A stretch of DNA of 64,000 nucleotides from Verrucomicrobiota bacterium (GTDB lineage: Bacteria; Verrucomicrobiota; Verrucomicrobiia; Opitutales; Opitutaceae). The notes below the pieces were generated by a model. It made no database searches, was not told the origin of the DNA, and was given only the letters and a program-made list of their open reading frames with translations. The position numbers and the translations under genes are program-made. Shown piece after piece: positions 7,915 to 15,494 of this stretch (position 1 is its first letter; every line of letters starts with the position of its first letter). The stretch is taken from NCBI GenBank assembly GCA_023428905.1, contig JAEYWP010000007.1, positions 186,001 to 250,000 of the forward strand. Reading direction: 5' to 3'.

Positions 7915-8280
7915 ATGATTCAACTCCGTTCCATTCTCGAAATCGCTGACAACACCGGGGCGCGTCGCGCCGCGATGATCAGCCGCAAGGGCCAGAACAC
8001 GGACACTGCGGCTGTCGGCGACATCATCACCGTTCACATCAAGGAGAGCTCCACCGATGCTTCCGTGAAGAAGGGCGAGGTCACCAAGGCCGTCGTCGTT
8101 CGCACCAAGGCCCCGGTCCGTCGTGCCGACGGGAGCTACCTTCGCTTCGACAGCAACGCGATCGTGATCATCGGCCAGGACGGGAACCCCAAGGGGACCC
8201 GCATCTTCGGCCCGGTCGCCCGCGAGCTGCGTGCGAAGAACTTCATGAAGATCATCTCGCTTGCGCCGGAGGTCCTCTAA
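7915..8280 (+). CDS. rplN: 50S ribosomal protein L14
   Basis: L14 (121 residues, near the standard 122) lies at the subunit interface and contacts 16S rRNA. The N-terminal MIQLRSILEIADNTGARRA and the segments VVRTKAPVRRADGSYLRFD and GTRIFGPVARELR are diagnostic. It is preceded by an AGGAGG site and its stop is separated from the rplX start by a single base. Confidence 0.97.
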   Translation: MIQLRSILEIADNTGARRAAMISRKGQNTDTAAVGDIITVHIKESSTDASVKKGEVTKAVVVRTKAPVRRADGSYLRFDSNAIVIIGQDGNPKGTRIFGPVARELRAKNFMKIISLAPEVL

Positions 8281-8281
8281 C

Positions 8282-8545
8282 ATGCCTTCCCAAAAGTTTC
8301 ACATCAAGCGCGGCGACCAGGTCGTCGTGATCTCCGGCTCCCACAAGGGCAAGGCTGGCAAGGTCCTCGAGCTGCTGCCCAAAAAGCAGCGTGCGATCGT
8401 CGAGGGCGTGGCCATGCTGAAGCGCCATACCAAGAAGTCCCAGGAGCATCCCAATGGTGCGATCGTCGAGCGCGAAGGCTCGATCCACGTATCGAACCTG
8501 ATGGCCAAGGAGAGCTTCGACGCCTCCAAGCGGAAGAAGGCCTGA
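8282..8545 (+). CDS. rplX: 50S ribosomal protein L24
   Basis: L24 (87 residues) is an assembly initiator of the large subunit with a KOW domain. The KOW motif is seen in KRGDQVVVISGSHKGKAGKV near the N-terminus, followed by VEGVAMLKRHTKKS and the conserved IHVSNL near the end. The ATG at 8282 is preferred over an upstream in-frame TTG at 8261 that would overlap rplN. The protein is shorter than the 100-105 residues of many homologues. Confidence 0.95.
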   Translation: MPSQKFHIKRGDQVVVISGSHKGKAGKVLELLPKKQRAIVEGVAMLKRHTKKSQEHPNGAIVEREGSIHVSNLMAKESFDASKRKKA

Positions 8546-8576
8546 GGTCGCAAGTCCGGATCAGCTCCGTGTGTTT

Positions 8577-8612
8577 GACGTGGGCCGCCCCATCCGGGCG
8601 GCCGCTCACGTC
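8577..8612 (+). promoter_or_regulatory. Long bulged hairpin between rplX and rplE
   Basis: A 6-bp outer stem (GACGTG/CACGTC) and an 8-bp inner stem (GGCCGCCC/GGGCGGCC) are separated by a 3-nt bulge on the right side (8604-8606) and closed by a 5-nt loop. It sits in the 178-nt gap between L24 and L5. No T-run follows. In E. coli the S8 repressor-binding structure also lies at the L24-L5 junction of spc mRNA, so position makes this a candidate control element. The fold does not obviously match the S8 consensus. Confidence 0.55.
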
Positions 8613-8723
8613 TCCAGAACTTGGGGCTTGATCCCTCCGCGCGCCACTGGCTAACGTCTTCCCTTTTCCCTTTATCCATAACCACTCTATGCCCCCGGGT
8701 CGGAAATCCGGTGGCCTTGCACC

Positions 8724-9305
8724 ATGAGTAACACAGTCCCCGTCCTCAAAAAGCTCTACGTTGAGCAGGTCGTCCCCGAGCTCATCAAGAGCCGTGGCTA
8801 CAAGAACAAGCACCAGGTTCCGAAGATCCTCAAGGTGGTGCTCAACACCGGCATTGATGCCGACGCTGACAAGAACCAGATCGCGGATGCCCAGCGCGAC
8901 CTCGGTCTGATCGCCGGCCAGAAGCCGGTGCTGACCAAGGCCAAGAAGGCCATCTCCAATTTCAAACTGCGCCAGGGCCAGGTGGTCGGTTCTTTCGTCA
9001 CCCTGCGCGGCACCGCGATGTGGGAATTCCTCTATCGCCTTCTCGCCGTTGCCCTCCCGACCATCCGCGACTTCCGCGGCGTGTCGCCCAAGCTCGACGG
9101 CCAGGGCAATTACAACCTGGGCATCTCCGACTTCACGATCTTCCCCGAAATCACGGTTGAGAATGTGAAAAAGAGCATGGGCCTGGACATCACCATCGTC
9201 ACCACCGCCGGGACCGATGAGGAAGGCCGCGAGTTGCTGAAGCTCCTCGGCATGCCGTTCCGCCGCACTGAACCGGCCACGCCCACCAAGAACCAGGCCG
9301 CCTAA
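8724..9305 (+). CDS. rplE: 50S ribosomal protein L5
   Basis: L5 (193 residues) binds 5S rRNA and contacts P-site tRNA. The motif VPKILKVVLNTGI, the segment GQKPVLTKAKKAISNFKLR and the region RDFRGVSPKLDGQGNYNLGI are typical of the family. The C-terminus has an extra Thr/Asn-rich tail after the conserved LGMPFR, making it slightly longer than the usual 178-185 residues. It starts a tight group rplE-rpsN-rpsH. Confidence 0.97.
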   Translation: MSNTVPVLKKLYVEQVVPELIKSRGYKNKHQVPKILKVVLNTGIDADADKNQIADAQRDLGLIAGQKPVLTKAKKAISNFKLRQGQVVGSFVTLRGTAMWEFLYRLLAVALPTIRDFRGVSPKLDGQGNYNLGISDFTIFPEITVENVKKSMGLDITIVTTAGTDEEGRELLKLLGMPFRRTEPATPTKNQAA

Positions 9306-9322
9306 CTTAAAGTAGCACTGCC

Positions 9323-9628
9323 ATGCCGAAAACGTCCGCCATCGAACGCAACAAGAAGCGCATCGCACTCGTTGAGAAGCACAAGGTGAAGCGCGCGGAG
9401 CTGAAGGCCATTCTGGCCAACCCCGCGACCGCCGACGAGGACTTCTTCGCCGCCCAGAAAAAACTGGCCAAGCTGCCCCGCAACTCCTCCGCCGTGCGTA
9501 TCCGCAACCGCTGCTCCATGAGCGGCCGCCCGCGCGCCTTTAACCGGAAGTTCGGTGTCTCCCGTATCCAGTTCCGCGAACTTGCGCTCGCGGGCAAGAT
9601 CCCCGGAGTCATCAAGTCCTCCTGGTAA
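9323..9628 (+). CDS. rpsN: 30S ribosomal protein S14, zinc-free long form
   Basis: S14 (101 residues) sits in the small-subunit head near the A site. This is the long type without the CxxC-CxxC zinc ribbon: the region RIRNRCSMSGRPRAFNRKF has only one cysteine. The C-terminus FRELALAGKIPGVIKSSW is the classic ending. No second, zinc-type S14 is present in the window. It is 17 nt downstream of rplE. Confidence 0.96.
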   Translation: MPKTSAIERNKKRIALVEKHKVKRAELKAILANPATADEDFFAAQKKLAKLPRNSSAVRIRNRCSMSGRPRAFNRKFGVSRIQFRELALAGKIPGVIKSSW

Positions 9629-9637
9629 ACCCTTTTG

Positions 9638-9665
9638 CCGGCGGGAGTCGGATATGACCCGCCGG
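9638..9665 (+). promoter_or_regulatory. Hairpin between rpsN and rpsH
   Basis: A perfect 8-bp stem CCGGCGGG/CCCGCCGG encloses a 12-nt loop in the 59-nt rpsN-rpsH gap, ending 22 nt before the rpsH start. No T-run follows. It could affect processing or translation of S8; no function can be read from sequence alone. Confidence 0.45.
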
Positions 9666-9687
9666 ACCACGTCGAAAACATCCATCC

Positions 9688-10080
9688 ATGACTGATCCCG
9701 TCAGCGATTTCCTGACCCGTCTCCGCAACGCCAGCAAGGCCGGTCTCGCCGAGTGCGTCTCGCCGCATTCCAATCTCAAGGAGAGCCTCGCGGCCATCCT
9801 CAAGGCGGAGGGTTACATCTCCGACTTCACCCAGGGGGCCGACAAGGCCGGTCACAAGACCCTGGTGGTCAAAATGAAGTACGTCGACAACGCCCCGGCG
9901 CTGTCGAACCTCTCCCGCGTGTCGACCCCCGGTCGCCGCCTCTATTTCCGCTACAGCGAAATCCCGCGCGTCCTCAACGGCCTCGGCATCAGCATCCTCT
10001 CGACCTCGAAGGGGCTGATGAAGGACCAGGACTGCCGCCGGAACAAGCTGGGTGGCGAGCTCATTTGCAACGTCTGGTAA
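9688..10080 (+). CDS. rpsH: 30S ribosomal protein S8
   Basis: S8 (130 residues) binds the central domain of 16S rRNA and represses the spc operon in E. coli. The start MTDPVSDFLTRLRNA, the loop YVDNAPALSNLSRVSTPGRR and the C-terminal RNA-binding block GISILSTSKGLM plus GGELICNVW are conserved. The position between rpsN and rplF is standard. Confidence 0.97.
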   Translation: MTDPVSDFLTRLRNASKAGLAECVSPHSNLKESLAAILKAEGYISDFTQGADKAGHKTLVVKMKYVDNAPALSNLSRVSTPGRRLYFRYSEIPRVLNGLGISILSTSKGLMKDQDCRRNKLGGELICNVW

Positions 10081-10096
10081 TTGGAGTACGAATACC

Positions 10097-10633
10097 ATGT
10101 CCCGCATTGGAAAAGTTCCCGTGACCATCCCTGAAAAGGTGAAGGTCAACATCAAAGACCAGACGGTTTCTGTCGAGGGCCCCAAGGGCAAGGTCGCCAA
10201 GACCTTCGCCCCCGTGGTCAAGATCGAGATCGTGAACAAGGAAGTCACCGTCGCCCCGGTCGAGGAGACCCGTTTCGCCCGTGCCATGTATGGCACCGCC
10301 CGTTCCATCATTGCTGGAATGGTCAAGGGCGTGACCGAGGGCTACACCAAGGATCTCGAGATCCAGGGCGTCGGCTTCAAGGCCAACCTCAAGGGCAAGC
10401 AGCTCGATCTCGCCCTGGGTTACTCCCACGCGATCCTCTTCGACATCCCCGAGGGTATCAAGATCACGGTTACGGACGGCACCAAGCTGAAGGTCGAGGG
10501 CGCTGACAAGCAGCTCGTCGGCGCAGTCACCGCCAACATCCGCAGCTACTATCCGCCGGAGCCCTACAAGGGTAAGGGTGTTCGCATCGTCGGTGAGCGT
10601 GTCCGCCGCAAGGAAGGCAAGACCGTCGCCTAA
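10097..10633 (+). CDS. rplF: 50S ribosomal protein L6
   Basis: L6 (178 residues) binds near the factor-binding site of the large subunit. I use the ATG at 10097 (MSRIGKVPVTIPEKV), the standard N-terminus; an in-frame ATG at 10052 would overlap rpsH and adds non-family sequence. Both halves of the duplicated fold are seen, with GVTEGYTKDLEIQGVGFKA at the join and the C-terminal signature YKGKGVRIVGERVRRKEGK. Confidence 0.96.
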   Translation: MSRIGKVPVTIPEKVKVNIKDQTVSVEGPKGKVAKTFAPVVKIEIVNKEVTVAPVEETRFARAMYGTARSIIAGMVKGVTEGYTKDLEIQGVGFKANLKGKQLDLALGYSHAILFDIPEGIKITVTDGTKLKVEGADKQLVGAVTANIRSYYPPEPYKGKGVRIVGERVRRKEGKTVA

Positions 10634-10685
10634 GGTCCGTAGCTACTTAATCAATACTGAATCCCTTTCACGGGCCGCATAACCC

Positions 10686-11048
10686 ATGAACACCATCCGC
10701 AAAGCTGATCTTCTCCAGAAACGCCGCTGGAGAATCCGCAAGAAGGTCCAAGGCACCGCCGCACGTCCGCGCCTGAGCGTCCGCTTCACCTCGAAGCATG
10801 TCTACGCCCAGGCGATCAACGACGAGACCGGCACCACCCTGGTCTTCCTTTCCAGTCTCGATGCCGAGCTTCGCAAGAAGAAGCTCGCCGCCAATCTCGC
10901 CGGCGCCAAGGAGCTCGGCGCGGTCTTCGCCGAAAAGGCCAAGGCGGCCGGTATCTCCGCCGTGGTCTTCGACCGCTCGGGCGCTCCCTACCACGGTAAA
11001 GTCAAAGTCTTCGCCGACGCCGCGCGCGAAGGTGGCCTTGTATTCTAA
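10686..11048 (+). CDS. rplR: 50S ribosomal protein L18
   Basis: L18 (120 residues) binds 5S rRNA together with L5. The basic N-terminus RRWRIRKKVQGTAARPRLSV, the VYAQAINDETGTTLVF strand and the C-terminal FDRSGAPYHGKVKVFADAAREGGL are typical. It is separated from rpsE by 3 nt. Confidence 0.96.
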   Translation: MNTIRKADLLQKRRWRIRKKVQGTAARPRLSVRFTSKHVYAQAINDETGTTLVFLSSLDAELRKKKLAANLAGAKELGAVFAEKAKAAGISAVVFDRSGAPYHGKVKVFADAAREGGLVF

Positions 11049-11051
11049 TCC

Positions 11052-11561
11052 ATGAGCACCGCTTCGAAATATTCCTCTGCTCCCTCCTCCGGTGACGCCA
11101 ACGGTCCCGCGATGGTCGAAAAGGTCGTCTTCATCAACCGTTGCGCCAAGGTGGTCAAGGGTGGCCGCCGCTTCAGCTTTTCCGCGCTCGCCGTCGTCGG
11201 CGACCAGAAGGGCAACATCGGCATCGGCTACGGCAAGGCCAACGAAGTGCCGGACGCGATCAAGAAGAGCACGGCCCACGCCCACAAGCACCTCGTCAAC
11301 GTGAAGCTCAAGGGCGACACCATCCCGCACGACGTGCTGGGTGTGTACGACGGTGGCAAGGTTCTCCTCAAGCCCGCATCCCCCGGCACCGGCCTGATCG
11401 CCGGCGGCGGCGTGCGTGCGGTCCTCGAGGCGGCCGGGGTGAAGAACGTCCTCACCAAGTCGATGGGGTCCAAGAACCACATCGCCGTCGTTCATGCGAC
11501 GCTCGACGGTCTGCGCAAGCTGCGCCTCGCCGAGGAAATCGCCGCGGCCCGCAAGGCTTGA
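11052..11561 (+). CDS. rpsE: 30S ribosomal protein S5
   Basis: S5 (169 residues) controls decoding accuracy and lies at the mRNA entry site. The double-stranded-RNA-binding-like domain has VVKGGRRFSFSALAVVGD then GNIGIGYGKANEVPDAI, and the C-terminal domain has GGVRAVLEAAGVKNVLTKSMGS. The N-terminal 20 residues are Ser/Ala-rich. In most bacteria rpmD (L30) follows rpsE; here it is missing and a 158-nt gap with a repeat element takes its place. Confidence 0.97.
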   Translation: MSTASKYSSAPSSGDANGPAMVEKVVFINRCAKVVKGGRRFSFSALAVVGDQKGNIGIGYGKANEVPDAIKKSTAHAHKHLVNVKLKGDTIPHDVLGVYDGGKVLLKPASPGTGLIAGGGVRAVLEAAGVKNVLTKSMGSKNHIAVVHATLDGLRKLRLAEEIAAARKA

Positions 11562-11584
11562 GCGGCTTTGAAGTGTCCTTCTGA

Positions 11585-11628
11585 ATACGGGGTGCCCGTC
11601 ACCCCGTATCCGCCGTTGGTGCGGGGTG
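11585..11628 (+). repeat. GCGGGGTG-type intergenic repeat
   Basis: A perfect 10-bp stem (ATACGGGGTG at 11585-11594, CACCCCGTAT at 11600-11609, 5-nt loop) is followed by a second GCGGGGTG copy at 11621-11628. The third word can pair with the same CACCCCG arm, so two hairpins exclude each other. The same three-word layout occurs upstream of secA at 47213-47260. It sits where rpmD usually lies. It could work as an attenuator, but no T-tract follows. Confidence 0.65.
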
Positions 11629-11719
11629 ACCACCTCCCGCCCGCGGACATCAGCATCCTTTCACATCATCCGAGTCCAATCCGCCCGCTGGGGCAGGGGA
11701 AGGCGCCTTTAGGAATCCT

Positions 11720-12169
11720 ATGAAACTCCACGAACTCAAGAACGTCGCCGGTGCCGTGCACCGCAAGAAGCGTGTTGGCTGCGGCGAAGGCGGCGGCCAC
11801 GGCAAGACCTCCGGCCGCGGTGGCAAGGGCCAGACCGCCCGCTCCGGCGGCAGCATCCGTCCCGGCTTTGAAGGCGGCCAGATGCCGCTCTACCGCAAGC
11901 TCCCGCACCGCGGTTTCAACAACGCCAACTATCGCATCAGCTATGCGACCATCAATGTGGGCGACCTGGCCAAGCTCGACACCTCGGTCAACGAAGTGAC
12001 GGCCGAAGTCCTCGCCAACGCGGGCCTGATCCGCTCCGGCGAAACCACCGTGAAAATCCTCGGCGACGGCGAAGTCAGCCGCAGCTTCAAGGTCACGGCG
12101 GCCAAGTTCACCGAGTCCGCCAAGGCCAAGATCGAGAAGGCCGGTGGGCAGGCGATCCTCGCCGAATAA
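11720..12169 (+). CDS. rplO: 50S ribosomal protein L15
   Basis: L15 (149 residues) is a late-assembly large-subunit protein. The Gly/Arg-rich N-terminal extension is typical: KKRVGCGEGGGHGKTSGRGG followed by KGQTARSGGSIRPGFEGGQMP and LPHRGFNN. The C-terminal globular part ends in the KVTAAKFTESAKAKIEKAGG helix. It is followed by a terminator-like hairpin and then secY. Confidence 0.97.
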   Translation: MKLHELKNVAGAVHRKKRVGCGEGGGHGKTSGRGGKGQTARSGGSIRPGFEGGQMPLYRKLPHRGFNNANYRISYATINVGDLAKLDTSVNEVTAEVLANAGLIRSGETTVKILGDGEVSRSFKVTAAKFTESAKAKIEKAGGQAILAE

Positions 12170-12183
12170 GCCTCGCAGGCGTC

Positions 12184-12214
12184 AAGGCCGGGCCCAACAG
12201 CCCGGCCTTTGATT
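12184..12214 (+). terminator. Possible terminator or attenuator between rplO and secY
   Basis: A perfect 10-bp stem AAGGCCGGGC/GCCCGGCCTT with a 6-nt loop is followed by TGATT, a short imperfect T-tract. It ends about 60 nt before the secY GTG. It may only partly terminate, lowering secY relative to ribosomal protein genes; that is inferred from structure and position. Confidence 0.6.
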
Positions 12215-12272
12215 CGCTCCTTGCGAACTTCGCCCGGTCCCTTCACTCCTCACGTTTTCATCCGCCCCTCCT

Positions 12273-13775
12273 GTGTTTTCCGCTTTTACAAACTCGCTGA
12301 AGATCCCAGAGCTGCGCACGCGCATTTTCTACACTCTGGCGCTGCTGTTTGTGGCGCGCGTGGGCGCCCACATCCCGCTCCCGGGCCTTGATCCCAAGCC
12401 CCTGCAGGACTTCTTCGCCGCACAGACGGCCGCGGGCGGCGGCGCACTGGTCGGCCTCTACAACATGTTCACCGGTGGTGCGCTGTTGCAGGGTGCGGTG
12501 TTTGCGCTGGGCATCATGCCCTACATCAGCGCATCCATCATTTTCCAGCTGATGACCGCGGTGGTTCCCGCGCTCAGCCGGCTCCAGCAGGAGGGCGATG
12601 TCGGCCGCCAGAAGCTGACTCAGTACACCCGTTACGCGACCGTCATCATCTGCCTTGTCCAGGGCACCCTCCTCATCTTTGCCCTGGAGAATCCGGGCCG
12701 TCTTTTCCCCGGCTATTCGATCGAGCAATTTGGCTCCATCGTGATCGTCTCCAAGACCTGGTTCCTCGTCACCTCCGTGATCTTTATGACGGCGGGGACG
12801 ATGCTCCTGATGTGGCTCGGTGAACAGATCACCCAGCGCGGCATCGGCAACGGCGTCTCACTCCTCATCACCGTCGGCATTCTCGCCGACATCCCCGGCG
12901 CGGCCGCCGCGACCTACCGTCTGTTCTTCGCCCCGATCGGTGTCGCCAAGCTCGGCGCCCTCGAGGCCGCCGTCATGATCGCCCTCTTCCTCGCCGTGAC
13001 GATGGGCATCATCATGGTGGTGCAAGGACAGCGCAAAATCCCCGTCCAGTACGCAAAACGCGTGGTGGGCAACAAGGTGATGGGCGGACAGAGCTCCTTC
13101 CTCCCCCTCAAGGTCAATTACTCGGGCGTCATGCCCGTGATCTTTGCCAGCGCCATCCTCCTTTTCCCGCAGCAGATCTTCTCGCAGCTCGGCGCCGCCA
13201 TGAACTGGAAGTGGATGGTCGAGTTCTCTGAAGGCCTGCTCCGCGGCCATTGGACGTACTACGTGCTCTACACGATCCTGATCCTTTTCTTCAGCTACTT
13301 CTGGGTATCCGTGATGTTCAAACCCATCCAGATCGCCGACGATCTGAAGAAATACGGCGGCTACATCCCGGGGGTGCGTCCGGGCGAGCCGACGGCTTCC
13401 TTCCTGGATTTCATCATGACCCGCATGACGCTTGCGGGCGCGATCTTCCTCACCGTGATCGCCGTGACGCCGGACGTTCTGCTCTTCGAGCTCGATGTTC
13501 CCCAGCGCATCGCGGCCTTCTTCGGCGGCACCGGCATGCTCATTACCGTGGGCGTGATCCTCGACACCATGCGCCAGATCGAGACCTTCCTGCTGCAGCG
13601 CCACTACGACGGCTTCCTGAAAAAAGGCCGCATTCGCTCCCGCAGCGCGGCGGCGATCGGCGCGCAAGGGGAAGCGGCCGACATGCGCACGGTCGGTAAG
13701 CTCTGGCTCGTCCTGGGGACGATTTTCCTGGTCGGCATTGTCGCCTGGACGATCAAGTACCTGCAGGCGCAATAA
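12273..13775 (+). CDS. secY: Protein translocase subunit SecY
   Basis: SecY is the channel-forming subunit of the Sec translocon in the inner membrane. Ten membrane segments are visible. Family marks are GAHIPLPGLD, ALGIMPYISASIIFQL, and QGQRKIPVQYAKR in the fifth cytoplasmic region. The C-terminal cytoplasmic tail contains RSRSAAAIGAQGEAADM and one more hydrophobic segment at the end (LWLVLGTIFLVGIVAW), so the protein is 500 residues against 430-450 in E. coli. The start is a GTG at 12273. The partner secE is not in this window. Confidence 0.96.
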   Translation: MFSAFTNSLKIPELRTRIFYTLALLFVARVGAHIPLPGLDPKPLQDFFAAQTAAGGGALVGLYNMFTGGALLQGAVFALGIMPYISASIIFQLMTAVVPALSRLQQEGDVGRQKLTQYTRYATVIICLVQGTLLIFALENPGRLFPGYSIEQFGSIVIVSKTWFLVTSVIFMTAGTMLLMWLGEQITQRGIGNGVSLLITVGILADIPGAAAATYRLFFAPIGVAKLGALEAAVMIALFLAVTMGIIMVVQGQRKIPVQYAKRVVGNKVMGGQSSFLPLKVNYSGVMPVIFASAILLFPQQIFSQLGAAMNWKWMVEFSEGLLRGHWTYYVLYTILILFFSYFWVSVMFKPIQIADDLKKYGGYIPGVRPGEPTASFLDFIMTRMTLAGAIFLTVIAVTPDVLLFELDVPQRIAAFFGGTGMLITVGVILDTMRQIETFLLQRHYDGFLKKGRIRSRSAAAIGAQGEAADMRTVGKLWLVLGTIFLVGIVAWTIKYLQAQ

Positions 13776-13787
13776 TTTCTCTTTACT

Positions 13788-14255
13788 TTGCTCGACGGAG
13801 CAGGCATCTCCGACCTCTTTTCTCGCTTTGGCGGCTCCGCCAAGAGCAAGATCCTGGTCCTCGGCGCGACCGGCGTTTCCTCGGAAGCCCTGTTGAGCCC
13901 CCTACGTTCTTTGAATATTGAGCACGTCTCTCCCGCCATCCTGATGGCGCAGGAGATTTCGCGTCGCACGCCGCTCGGCCAGAAGGCCGGACAGCTGCAC
14001 CGGGCCGGTCAAACGGTCCCGGAGGACACCCTCTTCGCCGTCATGCGTCGATGGTTCTGGGCGCGCAAACCTGATGCGGGCTTCGTTCTGACGAATTTCC
14101 CGGCTACGTTGCTCCAAGCCAAGGTTCTCGATGAGTGGCTCGACACCCGCGATGAGGCGCTGAATGGCGTTCTTTTTGCAGGCGAGGTCGAGCCGGTACT
14201 TGTCGGGCATTACCGCACGCTCGGTCTTGAACCGACTGAACTTCGCGCCGCCTGA
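13788..14255 (+). CDS. Degenerate adenylate-kinase-like protein
   Basis: This gene occupies the secY-map slot normally held by adk. The 155-residue product aligns by eye with the N-terminal half of adenylate kinase: KILVLGATG with LLSPLRSLNIEHVS after it, then RTPLGQKAGQLHRAGQTVPED, and GFVLTNFPATLLQAKVLDEWL matching GFLLDGFPRT. The P-loop GxPGxGKGT is replaced by GATGVSSEA with no lysine, the TGDxLR block is gone and the arginine of GFPRT is alanine. The LID and C-terminal parts are missing. Catalysis is therefore very unlikely. Start is TTG at 13788 (no ATG or GTG upstream in frame); it overlaps map by 1 nt (TGATG). A real adk must be elsewhere. Confidence 0.7.
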   Translation: MLDGAGISDLFSRFGGSAKSKILVLGATGVSSEALLSPLRSLNIEHVSPAILMAQEISRRTPLGQKAGQLHRAGQTVPEDTLFAVMRRWFWARKPDAGFVLTNFPATLLQAKVLDEWLDTRDEALNGVLFAGEVEPVLVGHYRTLGLEPTELRAA

Positions 14256-15082
14256 TGATCCCTATCAAAAACAAGGAGGGCATCACCCGGATGCGTGAAG
14301 CCTGTGCCATCGCCGCCACGGTCCTGCAGCGCCTTCGGGCCTGTGTGCAGCCGGGCGTCTCTACCTATGACTTGGATCAGGCAGCCAAAGAACTGATTGC
14401 AGAGTATGGCGCCCGCAGCGCTTGTTTTGGATACCAGATCGGCAGTCGCCGCTTTCCTGCTTACAGCTGCCTCTCGGTGAACGAAGAAGTCGTTCACGGG
14501 ATCGGTTCCATCAAGCGCATCCTGCGCGAAGGCGACATCATCGCCCTCGACATCGTGGTCGAATACAACGGCTACATTGGAGACAATGCCTTCACCGTGC
14601 CTGTCGGCCCGGTGTCCACCGCGGCGGCCAAGCTGCTGCGGGTGACCCAGGAAGCCCTGGAGATCGGCATTCGTCAGGCGGTGGTGGGCAATCGCATCGG
14701 TGACATTTCCGAAGCGGTCCAGGCCCATGTCGAATCCAACGGTTTCAGTGTGGTGCGCGACATGGTCGGTCACGGGGTAGGGGTCTCGATGCACGAGGAA
14801 CCCCAGATTCCGAACTTCCTCGACCGCCGCAAAAACAAGACCGATCTGATCCGCCCTGGCATGACCCTCGCGATCGAGCCCATGGTGAACATGGGCGGCT
14901 TTCGCACCAAGACGCTGGCGGACGGCTGGACGGTGGTGACCTCCGATGGGTCTCCCTCCGCCCATTTCGAACACACCGTGCTCACGACAGAAAAAGGTCC
15001 GGAAATCCTGACGATTCCGCGGACCGATCTCCCCCTTTCCCGGAAGGCCGCTGCCCCCGCAGCCACGCCCTCCTCCTCCTAA
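14255..15082 (+). CDS. map: Type I methionine aminopeptidase
   Basis: Map removes the initiator methionine from nascent proteins in the cytoplasm. The pita-bread fold residues are present: H81 in EEVVHGIGS, metal ligands D99 (IALDIVVEY), D110 (YIGDNAF), H173 (GHGVGVSMHEEPQIPN), E208 (AIEPM) and E239 (HFEHTV). The length is 275 residues, with a C-terminal Ala/Pro/Ser-rich tail of about 25 beyond the usual end. It is coupled to the preceding gene through TGATG. infA and rpmJ, which commonly follow map, are absent; rpsM begins 26 nt later. Confidence 0.97.
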   Translation: MIPIKNKEGITRMREACAIAATVLQRLRACVQPGVSTYDLDQAAKELIAEYGARSACFGYQIGSRRFPAYSCLSVNEEVVHGIGSIKRILREGDIIALDIVVEYNGYIGDNAFTVPVGPVSTAAAKLLRVTQEALEIGIRQAVVGNRIGDISEAVQAHVESNGFSVVRDMVGHGVGVSMHEEPQIPNFLDRRKNKTDLIRPGMTLAIEPMVNMGGFRTKTLADGWTVVTSDGSPSAHFEHTVLTTEKGPEILTIPRTDLPLSRKAAAPAATPSSS

Positions 15083-15108
15083 CTTTTCTCAAACTCGATT
15101 CATTCCTT

Positions 15109-15486
15109 ATGCCACGTCTCCTCGGTGTAGAAATCCCCGCGAAGAAGAAAGTCGCGTATTCACTCCGCTATATCTACGGCATCGGCCCCGCCCGTGCTGA
15201 CCAGGTCGTCCAAGAGGCCGGCCTCGACGCGAACATGCGCGCTTCGGATCTCACCGAGGAGCAGCTGAACAAGATCCTCCAGGTCATCACCGAGCACAAG
15301 TGGGTGGTCGAAGGTGATCTCCGTCGTGACATCGCCGGCAACCTCAAGCGCCTTCAGGCGATCAATTGCTACCGTGGCATCCGCCACCGCCGCAGCCTCC
15401 CGGTTCGCGGTCAACGTACCTCCACCAACGCGCGTACGCGCAAGGGCCCGCGCAAGACCGTGGGTGTGGCCAAGAAAGCTGAATAA
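15109..15486 (+). CDS. rpsM: 30S ribosomal protein S13
   Basis: S13 (125 residues) forms inter-subunit bridges with L5 and the 23S A-site finger. The helix-two-turn-helix region has the YGIGPARADQVVQEAGLD block and the KWVVEGDLRRDIAGNLKRL segment. The C-terminal tail CYRGIRHRRSLPVRGQRT followed by NARTRKGPRKTV is the family signature. Next is rpsK after 8 nt. Confidence 0.97.
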   Translation: MPRLLGVEIPAKKKVAYSLRYIYGIGPARADQVVQEAGLDANMRASDLTEEQLNKILQVITEHKWVVEGDLRRDIAGNLKRLQAINCYRGIRHRRSLPVRGQRTSTNARTRKGPRKTVGVAKKAE

Positions 15487-15494
15487 TTCCCGTC

